Shown piece after piece: positions 34,803 through 45,735 of a DNA stretch of 64,000 nt; the stretch's first letter is position 1; every line of letters starts with the position of its first letter. The stretch comes from Leptodontidium sp. MPI-SDFR-AT-0119. Taxonomy: Eukaryota; Ascomycota; Leotiomycetes; Helotiales; Leptodontidiaceae. A program made the position numbers and the translations under genes. Under the pieces are notes generated by a model. It saw only the letters and a program-made list of their open reading frames with translations, was not told where the DNA came from and ran no database searches. The DNA is taken from positions 1,426,001-1,490,000 of the forward strand of contig JAHLEZ010000018.1 of assembly GCA_020726505.1 (NCBI GenBank). The letters are read 5' to 3'.

Positions 34803-37544
34803 ATGAAGATCGCTAGATGCGGTATACATGGCTTCCATGAAACACTTGGAATCGATGCCGACGAGTTGAGGTTCTACTGGACTTTGGAAAGTGACGATGA
34901 ACTAGCTAGCCAAGCAGCATACCGAGTAACAGTCACCGAAATCCCCCCTGGAGGACGAACTCTCGAGAACAAAGACAATGTCGCTTGGGACTCTGGAAGG
35001 TGTTCAAGCTCCGCTCAGAGAGACATAATGTGCAAGCCAGCAGACGGCTTCCGATCGACAACAGAGTATCAATGGACAGTCACTGTCTGGGATCAAAACG
35101 ACAAGCAGTATTCAAGCGACACCAACTCTTTCTTCACTGCATACCCTCGGTCCCAACTCCTCCCTCCTCTCAGCATGAACCAGACATACATGCCACACAC
35201 CGCACTCATCTTCCGGACTTGGTTCGAAGATATCGAGAACAAATGGAAAGCATGGTGGATTGGAGATGGAGGCGACAAACCCATATATCTGCGGAGATCA
35301 TTCAATTTGAAGGAGCAGCCATCTCGAGCTATCGCATTTGTTGCAGGACTTGGACATCACAATTTCAGTGTCAATGGAGCCCCTGCATCGGACCACGTTC
35401 TTGACCCAGGATGGACGAACTACCACCGAACTGTACAATATGTTGCACACGATCTCACATCGAGTCTCCATGCAGGGGAGAATGTCGTCGGTGCACATAT
35501 TGGGAATGGATTTTATGCTGGTGATCAAGGAGACAGGTTTTTCTGGCCCAAGTACGAAGACAACACTTATGTCCGTTATGGTAACGAGCTATGCTTCTTC
35601 GCAGAGCTTCATTTGTTCTATCCCGACGGCACGCACGACATCATCATATCAGATTCAAACTGGCAAGTAAGGAAAAGTGCAACGACATTGGCAAACATAT
35701 ACGCTTCCGAAACCCATGATCGAAGACAGTATCCACTCGGATGGGATGCCCCTGCTTTTGATGCGAGTTCTTGGAAGCCAGCAAAAGGCCTTACTGGACC
35801 TCGCGGGTTCTTGAAATATCAGAGCCAGCCGCCTGTGATTCGCCACGAAACCTTCGAATCTATCTCCACGACCTCCCCTCAACCTGGCATTGTCTGCTAC
35901 GATCTCGGTCAGAATGCTTCAACGATGGTCAAGATCGTGGTGGAAGGCAAAGCCGGCTCGGAAATAACGATTCGTTACTCGGAGACAGTCTACGAAAATG
36001 GAACAGTGAAGATGCCAGACCCTTTATTCAAAGAGTTCGAAACTGGTGTTTATTCAACTTTCATCCTTGCTGGTACTGGTTCGCCAGAGACTTGGGAACC
36101 TGATTTCAGCTTCACGAGTGCGCGATACATCCAAGTTGAGGGTGTGTCAACCAAGGCTGGACAAGGCCTTCCCGTCATACATTCGGCTGTTGGTCAACAC
36201 GTCTCGTCGGCTTCTAGACGACTGGGAACTATGAAAACCGACAAGGAAGATGTAAATCAGCTCTTGAACGCGTTGAAATGGACCTTTGCCAGCAACCTGT
36301 TCAGCTACCACACGGACTGTCCCCAGATCGAAAAGTTTGGATGGTTGGAAGTCACTCATCTCCTGGCACCCGCAACACAATACATGGTCGACATGGAAGA
36401 TCTGTACACCAAGATCTTGGACGATATCCTGGATGCCCAGGAGCCCAATGGCCTTATTCCCACCATGGCACCAGAGATTCGATATATGTGTGGCCCACTT
36501 CATGACACGATCACCTGGGGATGTGCGCTCATCTTCATCCCTGATATTCTCCTGAAGTATTATGGGTCGACTCATACTATTCCCAAGATGTACCGAGCTG
36601 GTGAAAGGTACATGTGGTACATGAGAAAGAAAGAGAGGAAAGGAGGTTTGATCGAACATGGACTGGGGGATTGGGGACGGGGAATCGCTCACGGCAACGC
36701 TCAAGCGAACATCGAGACTGCCGTCTGCCACGAATGTCTCAAATGCATGGAAAGATTCGCTTTGAACTTGGGACTTGCCGACGAAGCTGCAAAGTGGAAG
36801 TCAGAAGCCTCGCGAATCTATGACGTATACAACAAGCATCTGCTTGTGACAAATGATCCTGAACGTCCTTACGCCTACTACACGTCTCTTGACAGCTATC
36901 CCACTCGAGACCGAGATGCAGTGTGCCAAGCTCTAGCTTTGCAGTTTGGGATGGTTCCGCTGGAGCACAAGGAAGATGTGATGAAAGCCTTTCTCGACGA
37001 CGTAGCAGATGGCAAACTGCGATCAGGAGAAATAGGACTTCGATACCTCTTCAACACACTCCACGACACAAACCGACCAGACCTGGTGCTACAAATGGCT
37101 CGTCAAGAAGAGCATCCTTCATACATGCGCTTCCTTCGGCGAGGAGAAACAACCCTTCTAGAGTTCTGGCAAGATGAGTGTCGAAGCAAGTGTCACGACA
37201 TGCTTGGCAGCATATTAGAGTGGTTCTACGTTGCCGTGTTGGGAATCAAGCCTGATGAGGATGGGTATCGGACATTCACAGTTGCCCCGCCGTATACCTC
37301 GGAGTTTGATGCTGTGTCGGGGACTTTTGAATGTCCGTATGGAGAAATTGCTGTTGATTTTAAACGGGAGGAAGATGGAGCTGTTGTGCTTCAACTGACG
37401 GTGCCTATGAGTACGTCAGCTACGGTTATGTTGCCGAGCATGTCGAGTGTTGCTCAAATGACAAGACACGGGAGCTCGAGGACTGAAAGTATAGGGAGTT
37501 CTCTAACCTTGCGTCATGGGAAATATGTCGTACGCATCACTTAA
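34803..37544 (+). CDS. intracellular alpha-L-rhamnosidase (GH78)
   Basis: A single-exon 913-residue glycoside hydrolase that removes terminal alpha-L-rhamnose from plant glycosides or pectic fragments. It has an N-terminal fibronectin-like start (LRFYWTLESDDELASQAAYRV), then beta-sandwich domains (WKAWWIGDGGDKPIYLRR, VAGLGHHNFSVNG), an (alpha/alpha)6 barrel and a C-terminal beta domain. In the barrel, TDCPQIEKFGWLE places Asp505 and Glu510 where GH78 enzymes have their conserved acidic pair; GWLEV replaces the more usual GWTGD. Glu787 in TTLLEFWQDE matches the conserved W/F-E region used as catalytic base. No signal peptide, so substrates must be imported; the divergent sugar transporter fits that. 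Start at ATG 34803; the frame is open slightly upstream without an ATG. The enzyme class is secure; the substrate is inferred. Confidence 0.93.
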   Translation: MKIARCGIHGFHETLGIDADELRFYWTLESDDELASQAAYRVTVTEIPPGGRTLENKDNVAWDSGRCSSSAQRDIMCKPADGFRSTTEYQWTVTVWDQNDKQYSSDTNSFFTAYPRSQLLPPLSMNQTYMPHTALIFRTWFEDIENKWKAWWIGDGGDKPIYLRRSFNLKEQPSRAIAFVAGLGHHNFSVNGAPASDHVLDPGWTNYHRTVQYVAHDLTSSLHAGENVVGAHIGNGFYAGDQGDRFFWPKYEDNTYVRYGNELCFFAELHLFYPDGTHDIIISDSNWQVRKSATTLANIYASETHDRRQYPLGWDAPAFDASSWKPAKGLTGPRGFLKYQSQPPVIRHETFESISTTSPQPGIVCYDLGQNASTMVKIVVEGKAGSEITIRYSETVYENGTVKMPDPLFKEFETGVYSTFILAGTGSPETWEPDFSFTSARYIQVEGVSTKAGQGLPVIHSAVGQHVSSASRRLGTMKTDKEDVNQLLNALKWTFASNLFSYHTDCPQIEKFGWLEVTHLLAPATQYMVDMEDLYTKILDDILDAQEPNGLIPTMAPEIRYMCGPLHDTITWGCALIFIPDILLKYYGSTHTIPKMYRAGERYMWYMRKKERKGGLIEHGLGDWGRGIAHGNAQANIETAVCHECLKCMERFALNLGLADEAAKWKSEASRIYDVYNKHLLVTNDPERPYAYYTSLDSYPTRDRDAVCQALALQFGMVPLEHKEDVMKAFLDDVADGKLRSGEIGLRYLFNTLHDTNRPDLVLQMARQEEHPSYMRFLRRGETTLLEFWQDECRSKCHDMLGSILEWFYVAVLGIKPDEDGYRTFTVAPPYTSEFDAVSGTFECPYGEIAVDFKREEDGAVVLQLTVPMSTSATVMLPSMSSVAQMTRHGSSRTESIGSSLTLRHGKYVVRIT

Positions 37545-38916
37545 TGGGAAAAGGGACGCTCGGAAATCTGTGAATACTAAATCTTGTTACCATGGTGCAT
37601 CATGAGACCCGTACTCCAGAGCGAAAGGCCCTGAGTTGCCATCGAGTCATGCCTCTAAATTCTATAGTTCGACAGGTCTCCTCATAGAATCTCTCCTAGT
37701 CCGGTGATTTGAGTTGCTGCGATATCAATTGCGTCTGTTGTCTGAGTAAGTGACAAGGAGAGAAGTTTGGACACGGAGACACAGCGACCGTTGCACCAAT
37801 CGACCCTTCTCCAGGTTTACGCAGTTAACACACAGATGATTGGCAGCCATTCCTCCTGCGATTTGGGTTGGCGGCTTCAAAACCAAACGATTTCCAAGAC
37901 TCGTTTACTCCCGAACGGCGTAATTCGAGCACCGTGTTACTTGTTCTGTTTGTTTGGTTGTTGCTGCAATTAGCCGAGGCCAAGAGGGGCATTCGTTGCA
38001 TTGCATTGCAATGCTCAACCCCCAGATTTGTATTGCCTCGAGCCAAAAAACCAAGAGGCTGGGAATGCGGCTCCGTTTTGAAGCGCAAGCAAGCAGGTAG
38101 GTGCAAGAAAGAAGTTTGTCAGAAGGGGGTCGGATTTTCGATCAGTTCGTAATATTGAGAAATAGACTGCCCTCCAGCAGAAAGCGAGCTTCAAGATCGA
38201 ACCACCCCTCGTTTTTTCAAGGGCCGATCGTATTGTTCTCTGACTCAGTGGCTTGCCGTCTGCCAACAGATCGGGGGCCATCGCTAGATTCGGTTGGGGG
38301 GCGAGTAGGTTAGGTACACATGCATGCATACGCTTTTTGTATGGTGATTGATACACCGAGTACATCCAAAACCAGCATCGTCGCTGTAAAGGGGCCTTTA
38401 CTGGCTCATTTCAAGTGGAGCTGCCTGCCATGGCTTTCAGCATGTAATAAGGCTGGTGCTCGGTAAGTTGGTTTAGATGTTGAGCTGCTGTGAAAGAACA
38501 ATGCCAATTACATGGCAAAATGCAGTCGAGAAAGATGTGCCCGAGGCTAGCCAAATTCGTCTCCGGTGAAGTGATGACTACTCAAATACCTAAGTAGCCT
38601 TCGCCCCCTTTATTACCTAGATATATCCATAAGTGAGAGCTTGTTTATAGTCGCTAAATCATTTCAAAACATTGACTTTAAGGAAAACCCGAGCTCGGGT
38701 TGAAGTAAGCCTTAGCTTTGATATTTAAAGTGAATTGTATAGGTGAAAATAACTCGCTTCACTGGAGACGAATTTGGCTAGCCTCACTTTCGCATCTATC
38801 TTTCTTCGAACAATACATCCAATCTCGCGATTACGACAACCAAATAAATCTCTTCAATCAACCCAACCGCCTCAGAATTACAATCTCCATCTCGCATTTA
38901 CGACAACCACACACAC
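37545..38916. other. intergenic, no gene seen
   Basis: The 3' flank of the rhamnosidase and the promoter of the next gene. ORFs at 37767..37973, 37868..38152 and 38015..38365 are mutually overlapping and featureless. Confidence 0.4.
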
Positions 38917-40476
38917 ATGGCTGGCTTTGTTGATGTTCGAGGCAGTGGTTTGGCTCGGGCCCAGAGAGCTCTGGCAGCATTAGAGGACCATCCGGAGCGA
39001 CTTGATCGTGAACGAAGGCGATTTAGCAACTCTCCACCGCCATATAAGTCGGATACGTCAGGGACGACGACACGATCCCAAAGTCCCAATCCTCCTACCG
39101 AGGAGCAGCGACTCCGCCAGCAGCGACGAATGCAGCTGGCAGGGGAGCGCGAGGCCTCCGAACCGGGCAGACAATTTAAAGTTCAGGTAGAGGAAGAGAG
39201 GAGGCGGATTTGGAATACAGAGCCGCGTACGGGTTGGATGGAGGTAACCGTGGATTTGTATACCTTCAAGGAAGAGGCTCGTGAAACCGTCAAGAAGCGC
39301 TGGGTTGAGCAAGGAATCTGGAATAATAAGTGGAACTGCTTCACTATAGGGCGGTAGAAGCACGAAGAACCGCTCGAGCTTGAATCCGAATCGGAGACGG
39401 ACACAGAAGCAGAATCCTCACGTCCACGTTTTTCTTTTCTATCTATTGAGCCGAAACCGAGACGCCCAAAGAGCGACGAAGAAAAGCGACTGATTGCAGA
39501 GCGAACAGTCATACGAGAGCGTGAACGCGAGGCTTCACGTCCATATCATCAGTTCGTCTATCAGGTGTCGAAAGAGCGTGAACGGATCCAGGGGGAATCC
39601 GCCGATGGGGAAGGTGCTGACGCTGCCGATATTAATACGACGGCGTACGAGATTATCAAGAACAAGTGGACCAAGCGAGGGGTGTGGAACAAAAGATGGG
39701 GTGTACTACCTGGAATGTCGTGGAAGAATGAACAGCCCTTCGAGAAGATGGTTCGTGAGGAGATGGGCGATGATCCTGTTCCAGCGAACCCACTTGTGAA
39801 TAGCAGCCATGATGCACCTCCCATACGACTTTTTGGGTCTCCTCCTACCGATCAATCAAATCATCGACAGTTGTCTGGCCCCTTGACTTCATCTGGAGAA
39901 GGACCGCAGGCAGATATTGCTTCAGCCGGATCGGAGAATGACGACGTCGAACGCCCCCACTCATCGTCGAATTCACCTCCCCGCAGTTCAGGTAAAGAGG
40001 TTCTTCGTGCTACAACCGGGCAGGCATTGCTGCCAAGTAAGAGAAAGGCGGCCTACGAAGATGGGCAGCCGGCAAACGCATCTCTTGGCCCCATCCATTC
40101 ATCAAAGGTCACAACGGCTGCTGGAAAGAGAACGGGACCTCCACGGCGATTGAACATCTCACAAAAGGTATCCTCTGATAGCTTGCCATTGTCTTCTGGT
40201 GTGGATGCAGCAGAACCGCAACCCTCGCCTCCGCCTAACCATGTAACTCCACGCAGAAGCAAACGGATACAGTTACCTGTCTCTAGCGTAGCTAAGGATC
40301 CAGCCAAGACGGCTTCTACGGCCCCTTCGAAACGTGCAGTCCAGTCAAAACCGGAGCGGAAGGTTGCAAGCAATCCAACAGCTAGAGCCTCTGCAAAACC
40401 TCAGGGCGTATTTAAAAAAGAACCTGCGAAGACTGCACGGGGAAGGCAAGGGGAAAATGAACAGTTGCATACCTAA
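38917..40476 (+). pseudogene. charged repeat protein with GIWN-KW motifs, one reading frame broken by a TAG
   Basis: From ATG 38917 the frame runs 146 codons to TAG (39355..39357), then stays open in the same frame to TAA at 40476 (519 codons in all with one internal stop). Both halves carry a related unit: REREASEPGRQFKVQV ... KKRWVEQGIWNNKWN before the stop and REREASRPYHQFVYQV ... KNKWTKRGVWNKRW after it, so the downstream part is clearly coding in origin. No intron I can build removes the stop and keeps frame: the only overlapping donor (GTAGAA) joins out of frame. Residues after the second unit are disordered, Ser/Pro/Lys-rich and basic, suggesting a nuclear protein. No known domain. Possibilities are a recent nonsense mutation, readthrough, or a base error. 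If the stop is real, the stable product is the 146-residue N-terminal part. Confidence 0.6.
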
Positions 40477-41532
40477 CAGAGCCTTCTATATTCAATATAC
40501 CGTCTTGTCTGTTTCTGTTGGGGATCATTCAGTTTCGGGGCTTTAGCGAGGAGTTGGGGAGCGCAGATCATTTCAATTCAAGAGACCAAAACATTCGATT
40601 TCATTACTGCATTCTCACTTCAGCTCAAATGTTCAAAGGTTCACGCTTGATCAAAACCGTGAAAATCAGTGATAACTCTCAAATAATACACGACAACCCA
40701 CCGCTTCCCCTTTTTCTTCTTGCCTTTATGCCCTCCTTCCCCCCAATGATGAAAGAATTTTAGTAGCCATATATACCGTTATAAAAGTTGCTTTGTTGAT
40801 GAAGTTGGTAAGTTCCAACAAATGATGACCTTGGTAGGGTAAGTTGGGGGAGTGTTATTGCTGAGTAATCTGAGCAGCCCAGCCCCCCTGAGTTTTCTCG
40901 CTTCTGAAGTTCACCACTGTTGTGATGTTCTAGGCTTTTGTTAAATTGCCGTTGACGAATTAAAAGAGCAGACTCTAAAAAGGTAAGAGTTTAAACAGAA
41001 TCATCTGGCATGTTAACCATTAATTCAGATAGAACGTCTGTTGCTGGGATTTCGGCATACACCCCTGAAGAAGCCAGAACTATCCTTCGACCAAACAGCT
41101 CAAATGGCTGGATCCTTCCCAAGTTTTCTTTCAATTCTCCTCATAGCGCCCCCAGAGCTCAGCTCTACTGTTCTGCAGATGGTCAATTTACGAGGCAATT
41201 TTCTGGGCTGTGGTTTGCTGAATTGCACCCAATTTTTACAACTTGACCCTCAGATGCACCCGTATTTAGTTGTTTGGAGTCTTATCAAAAATGAGACACT
41301 TGACATATAGATAGATGGGTGAAGAACATGACCTCCCAGAGATGCGAAAAAGAAATTTAAAATTCGCTTACGACAACCTATGGCGGTAGATGTAGCTAGA
41401 TCACATCTATGACTTTCCCTTCTTCTCGCCAACTTCCTCCGACAGTCCTTCCTACGCAGCCTCAACACTTTCAACCTCAACCTCAACTCTCCCAGATATA
41501 TATATATATATTTTCACTCGCGGTACCTTGAT
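40477..41532. other. intergenic, no gene seen
   Basis: No ORF here carries a domain. An (AT)n tract lies at 41496..41511, just 3' of the small secreted protein gene. Confidence 0.4.
41496..41511. repeat. (AT)n microsatellite
   Basis: Eight alternating AT units in the 3' flank of the secreted-protein gene. Confidence 0.8.
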
Positions 41533-42102
41533 CTAACGATCGCACTGAAAGCTACAAGTGAAATTAACCGCCGGGAAAGCATTGTTCGTACACGGCGTCC
41601 CCGGCGAGAACGAATCCCACTTCTGACTCCCCCACTCAAAGCTCAACTTTCCTGGATCATGCGCTCCAGGTGGGAGACCTGTATAAACAGGGTTCTCGGT
41701 GTTGTAGATGTGCAAGATATTGGAGCCGACTTGAATAGGCACAAGTTCTTCACCGGGCGTGGTGCTGCCTATGGTGGCTTGATGGAAGAACTCCACGCCG
41801 TTGCTCTCGCTGTTGGGATCTCGTTAGTTGGGATTGTGGAGATGGGAGGATGGGACGAACTAGTAGGAGTCAAATGTTTCCCAGGAGTCTAGACCCCATC
41901 TTTGAACGACTACTCCGCAGCCGTGAAGGGGCTTTGGTGTTGGTGTGGCGACTGCAGTTGAGGTTTGCGAGGAAGTCTTTGCTGTCGTGGTTGTAGTTTT
42001 CTTGGTGGTCTTGGGTCTGGCGGGAGTTGCATCGACAGAAACACTGAAGAAGAAGAGGACGCCGATGAGGGTCAGCGGGAGGGCTGAGATTGTGAGACGC
42101 AT
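41533..42102 (-). CDS. small secreted cysteine-containing protein (172 aa)
   Basis: Exons 42102..41861 and 41809..41533, with a 51-bp intron (GTTCGT donor, CAACTAACG branch, CAACAG acceptor) that joins FDSYY to ESNGVEFF. Residues 1-25 form a signal peptide (MRLTISALPLTLIGVLFFF ...), followed by a Lys/Thr/Ser linker (TTKKTTTTTAKTSS) and a C-terminal domain of ~110 residues with four cysteines (HGCGVVV, GTPCTNN, NFTC, FQCDR), enough for two disulfides. I do not recognise the domain. Size, signal peptide and cysteines make it an effector-like or wall-associated protein, but nothing shows a host-directed role. Without the intron the frame ends at 41860, which explains why the two halves look like separate ORFs. 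Confidence 0.78.
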
Positions 42103-43384
42103 GATGTGCTTGAAGGAATTTGAAGTTTGGTCTAATGGCCAAGCTGTTTAATCGGATGTAGGTAAAGCTTTTTGAATTGTATTCTAAAATGTGTCTCAGA
42201 GGAGGCCAAGCAGTATTTATAAAAGAATGCCATTGGAAAAGGCCCCAATTTCATTCACTCTCAATTATGTCATGCAGTAGTCTTGATTTCGAAGTGTCCT
42301 GCCTCGGCGGCTACATGTTGGATTGTGATTGTGACCCCAAACGCATTTTACAATGTGACTGCCCTGCCCTTCACTCCATGAATGGATTTCCTCGCAGCGA
42401 TCTCGCATCCCAAATCTCTGTCACAACATGGTGGGGTTGTGATAGGTTGTTTGGGGCTGCGGTGTGACCCCGCGATGCCAGGGTCGCATACGGCCCCTGA
42501 TTTGGTGACGATCCTTCTCGCTTCGGTTCGCCCCCTTTTTCGACCCCAGCCTTGGCGTCGATGAGGATGTTGATTCGTCGTCTCGGGTATCCAATGTGAA
42601 AGACGTGACTGCGCTCAGATCCTACGATAGATTCAATCTTAGTTCTTGTTGCTCAAATACATATGTTTTTAGGGTTAATAGTGAGGAGATTTGTGGAAGG
42701 TATGCGAGCTGTCTAGATGCCTTCCTGGGTATGTTAAAGGTCTTGCACCTGTGCCGCAACATAATCTAAACGGTGCAGCTATTGTCTTTGCTTGCTGATG
42801 AAATCCATGAGAGGCAAAGTGCTTGCATGATATGCAGCGGGATGACCCGCAGATGTTGGTCCGGATGAAGGAGAATGGAGAGAATGGGGGCCTGAATGAC
42901 AAGTTAGATGGGGGCTGTTGGATATCCTGCAGGTCAAGCGGCTGAATCGGCCCCATTATCTTCGAAGCAGTTGCCGATTTTCATGATTGTGCGAATCAAC
43001 CAAATACTGTACTCTCAAAAAATTATTTCCCCATAAATCTCACATTGCAACTTTCTAAGTCTTCGCTGCAAGTCATATGAGAATGCAAACTGTGAATACG
43101 CCTGGCTCGTCAAAGGATGAATTGCATTTATCAGCCAAGATTGTACTCCGGAAGACAATAAGCCAGGAATGACAGATCTTGGTAACCCTCACAAGTCTAG
43201 GATCATCGAACAGAAGTCTGCATGATGCAGCAGACCGAGTTCGTTGCCAACAACGTACTCATGCACTACTGAAATAGAAATCGGTGATGCAGACCAATAG
43301 TTCACAATGTACATGGCTTTTCGTAACCTTGCTGGGACATACGGGGTGGTATACATGGTATATCAGCTGTACTTCCATTGCCTT
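42103..43384. other. intergenic, no gene seen
   Basis: The promoter of the secreted-protein gene and the 3' flank of the Zn2Cys6 gene. ORFs at 42177..42467 and 42675..42956 have no domain. Confidence 0.4.
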
Positions 43385-45201
43385 CTACCACTCGATGACT
43401 GTCTTGCTCTCCACTACACCAGCTTCCGCCTTCTGCATAGCACCCAAAGCCATTCTCTTGCGATATAAATCGATATTAATCGCGCTCAAGATGGCCCGTT
43501 TCTCTTCAGGTATCCAATCACCCGGCGCTGCATCTTGAATTTCTAAACTCCGTAACCAACGAGCAACGTGAGCTACTGCAAGTGCATCCCAAATCCCTTC
43601 CCGATAGTTGGAGGTGAACAACATATCAATGGCACGTCGCCTGATGGGATCATCTCTGCAGCGAGAACCAACAAGGAAGAGTGCTGCCACGATTCCAATA
43701 TCGACGTTGAAGCGAGGCGCAGTGCCATTGTACGTTGACTGTATGTACGGCAGGATGGATTCGGACAAGTTCACCACATCGTTGAATTCCGGGAGGAAGA
43801 TGTCGTATTCGCATTCCGTCGTGAAGAATGTTCCAGCAAGCATTATATTGCTTACTCGAGCCTGCACCTGGAGGATTCTCGCGCATGCTTTCTCCCGCTC
43901 GTTGTCACCGGCTGTGATACTCTCGTAAAGGTTTCCGAATGCGGTCATCCATCGGAGTATGTCTCCTCGGTAGCGTAAATGTTCTTCCTGCAGTGGCCAT
44001 GGCCCGGATTGAGCATCACTCAGCAAAAGCTCGGTGTACTTCATGTCTACCGAGCCTTGCAATTCCAAGTCATCCCTCTCCTCCTTCAGCTTCACCATGT
44101 CAGTGTGCTGGATTGACTTGCAAAAATGGTAATTTCGATTCATGATGAGCTGCCAAAACTGCCTCGTCTGCGACAGACTCGTAAATTCCCTTGGCATGCT
44201 TTGGATTATACTGTTCTGGCTGGTCTTGATCTGACCATGGACTGCCTTATCTCGGGTGTCTATGAAGAGCAGCACTTGAGAATCCAGCGCGTTGAACGCC
44301 TCGAGCAGGTCTTCTTCGAATAGTTGATCTTGCCATGCCTTTTGTGTCTGAAACGGCTTCCCAAATGGGTTGTTTCCAGTCGTCCACTGATGAAGCAGCA
44401 TCAAGCCTCTCTGGGCATGAATCGCTGCCGCTGCTTGATTTCCCACCATTCCTTCGAAGCAGAAAACCAAGAGACATGCGATCAACACTTTCCGGAGGTC
44501 ATGCTGGCCTGCTGCAATGGCCTCTCTCATACCCCGGAGAGATTTGTCGTACTGCTGCAGAGCAAATTGGTAGTCAGAACCTTTTGTTAAGGCTCCTATA
44601 TTCTTCGTCTGGCGACTATATCTGCTTTCCTTTCCTAGAGCCCCAATAGCGATGACGGCGTGTCGAACAAATGGTTCCACCTCGCTGATTTGTGGGATAA
44701 GTCGTCCCCATAACGTGCTGGGAAATGTCCCAGACACTTCCCTGGCTGTCTCTTCCAGAAAGACTCGGAAACACTGCCCATCTAAGGGGTCGTCAAAGCC
44801 GACTCCGCTGTAGATTCTGCGTAGCGGAGCGACTGCATTGGAGGCTCGCGAGATGGCCACTTTCTTGGGAAGAATGATCTGGCCGTGCCGTGTCCTGGCG
44901 GCTGGCTTAGTAGGCTGCTTATACCCATCGCAAGTCATGCCGGCCTTGATACATCTATTGCAGTGAGGCTTTGCTTCATCGCATTTGACTCGTCGAACTC
45001 TGTTGCAGCACGTTAGCGTGGAATCGAGACCTCTTGGCTGCGGGCTAATACGAACTTGCAGGTGAGACATCCCGTCCTGACTTTGGGCTTGGATTTCCTC
45101 GTTCTTGATGTGTTCGCTATCGTAGCTGGCCTCTCTGCTAGGACAACCTCAACTGGTGGTGATGTCGAGGAAGACGGCGTAGCTGAGATGTTGGCTGACA
45201 T
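43385..45201 (-). CDS. Zn2Cys6 transcription factor
   Basis: A 586-residue fungal regulator from exons 45201..45056 and 44999..43385. The 56-bp intron (GTTCGT donor, CGCTAACG branch, CAACAG acceptor) interrupts the zinc cluster after CLTC, a usual place. Splicing yields C45-x2-C48-x6-C55-x6-C62-x2-C65-x6-C72 (GCLTCKVRRVKCDEAKPHC), a complete binuclear cluster, followed by basic residues. The remaining ~500 residues match the fungal regulator middle region of the type seen in proteins annotated as C6 finger domain proteins (FVRHAVIAIGALGKES, HAQRGLMLLHQW, IPEEKRAILSAINIDLYRKR). It is expected to be nuclear and bind CGG-type half sites. It sits between secreted-protein genes and may regulate them, but no binding site was tested. 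Confidence 0.92.
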
Positions 45202-45735
45202 TTGCCGAGGTTCGGACGAGCTGAACCGTGAAGCTTATTTTGAATTGCCCACCTCTTCATCGAATTGTGTTGTCGCTCCGAGTTAAGTATTTAACTGAAA
45301 TGGCATCCAATGATCTTTATTTCGTCAGAGCACAGAACTCACTATTTGTAAGTTCCAGGCTAGCGAAATAATGCGACAACAAAGGCTACTAAAATCTCTG
45401 GATGCTTGGCATAAGCTGACGTTTCACGTGATAGACCGGAGATATATCTACAAATGGACGATTGTGAGTGTGTGTTAGACAGTGGGTTACAAAGAGCATA
45501 GCGTTCCATCATATTCGGTCGTTCATTGAAGATTTTCCTGCCAAAGAGTAGGTGTTGAGGCCACTGTCTAGATTTCAGCAAGCTAAGCGATGCTTGGGAG
45601 AAAGGAAATCAGCAGTTGAATGGAATCAAATGAACCAGTCTAGGGTAATTTGTAAGCTCTATCTGACAACCATCGTGAATATCATCTTATAATCAGGAAA
45701 GATTCCACATCATATTATCGACTACCATGCCACTT
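45202..45735. other. intergenic, no gene seen
   Basis: The promoter of the Zn2Cys6 gene and the 3' flank of the DUF1996 gene. A small minus-strand ORF at 45360..45581 has no domain. Confidence 0.4.

Noticed and set aside
39354..39406. 53-bp intron removing the TAG in the repeat protein
   Set aside because: Weak GTAGAA donor, no branch site or pyrimidine tract, and the join shifts frame to an early stop.
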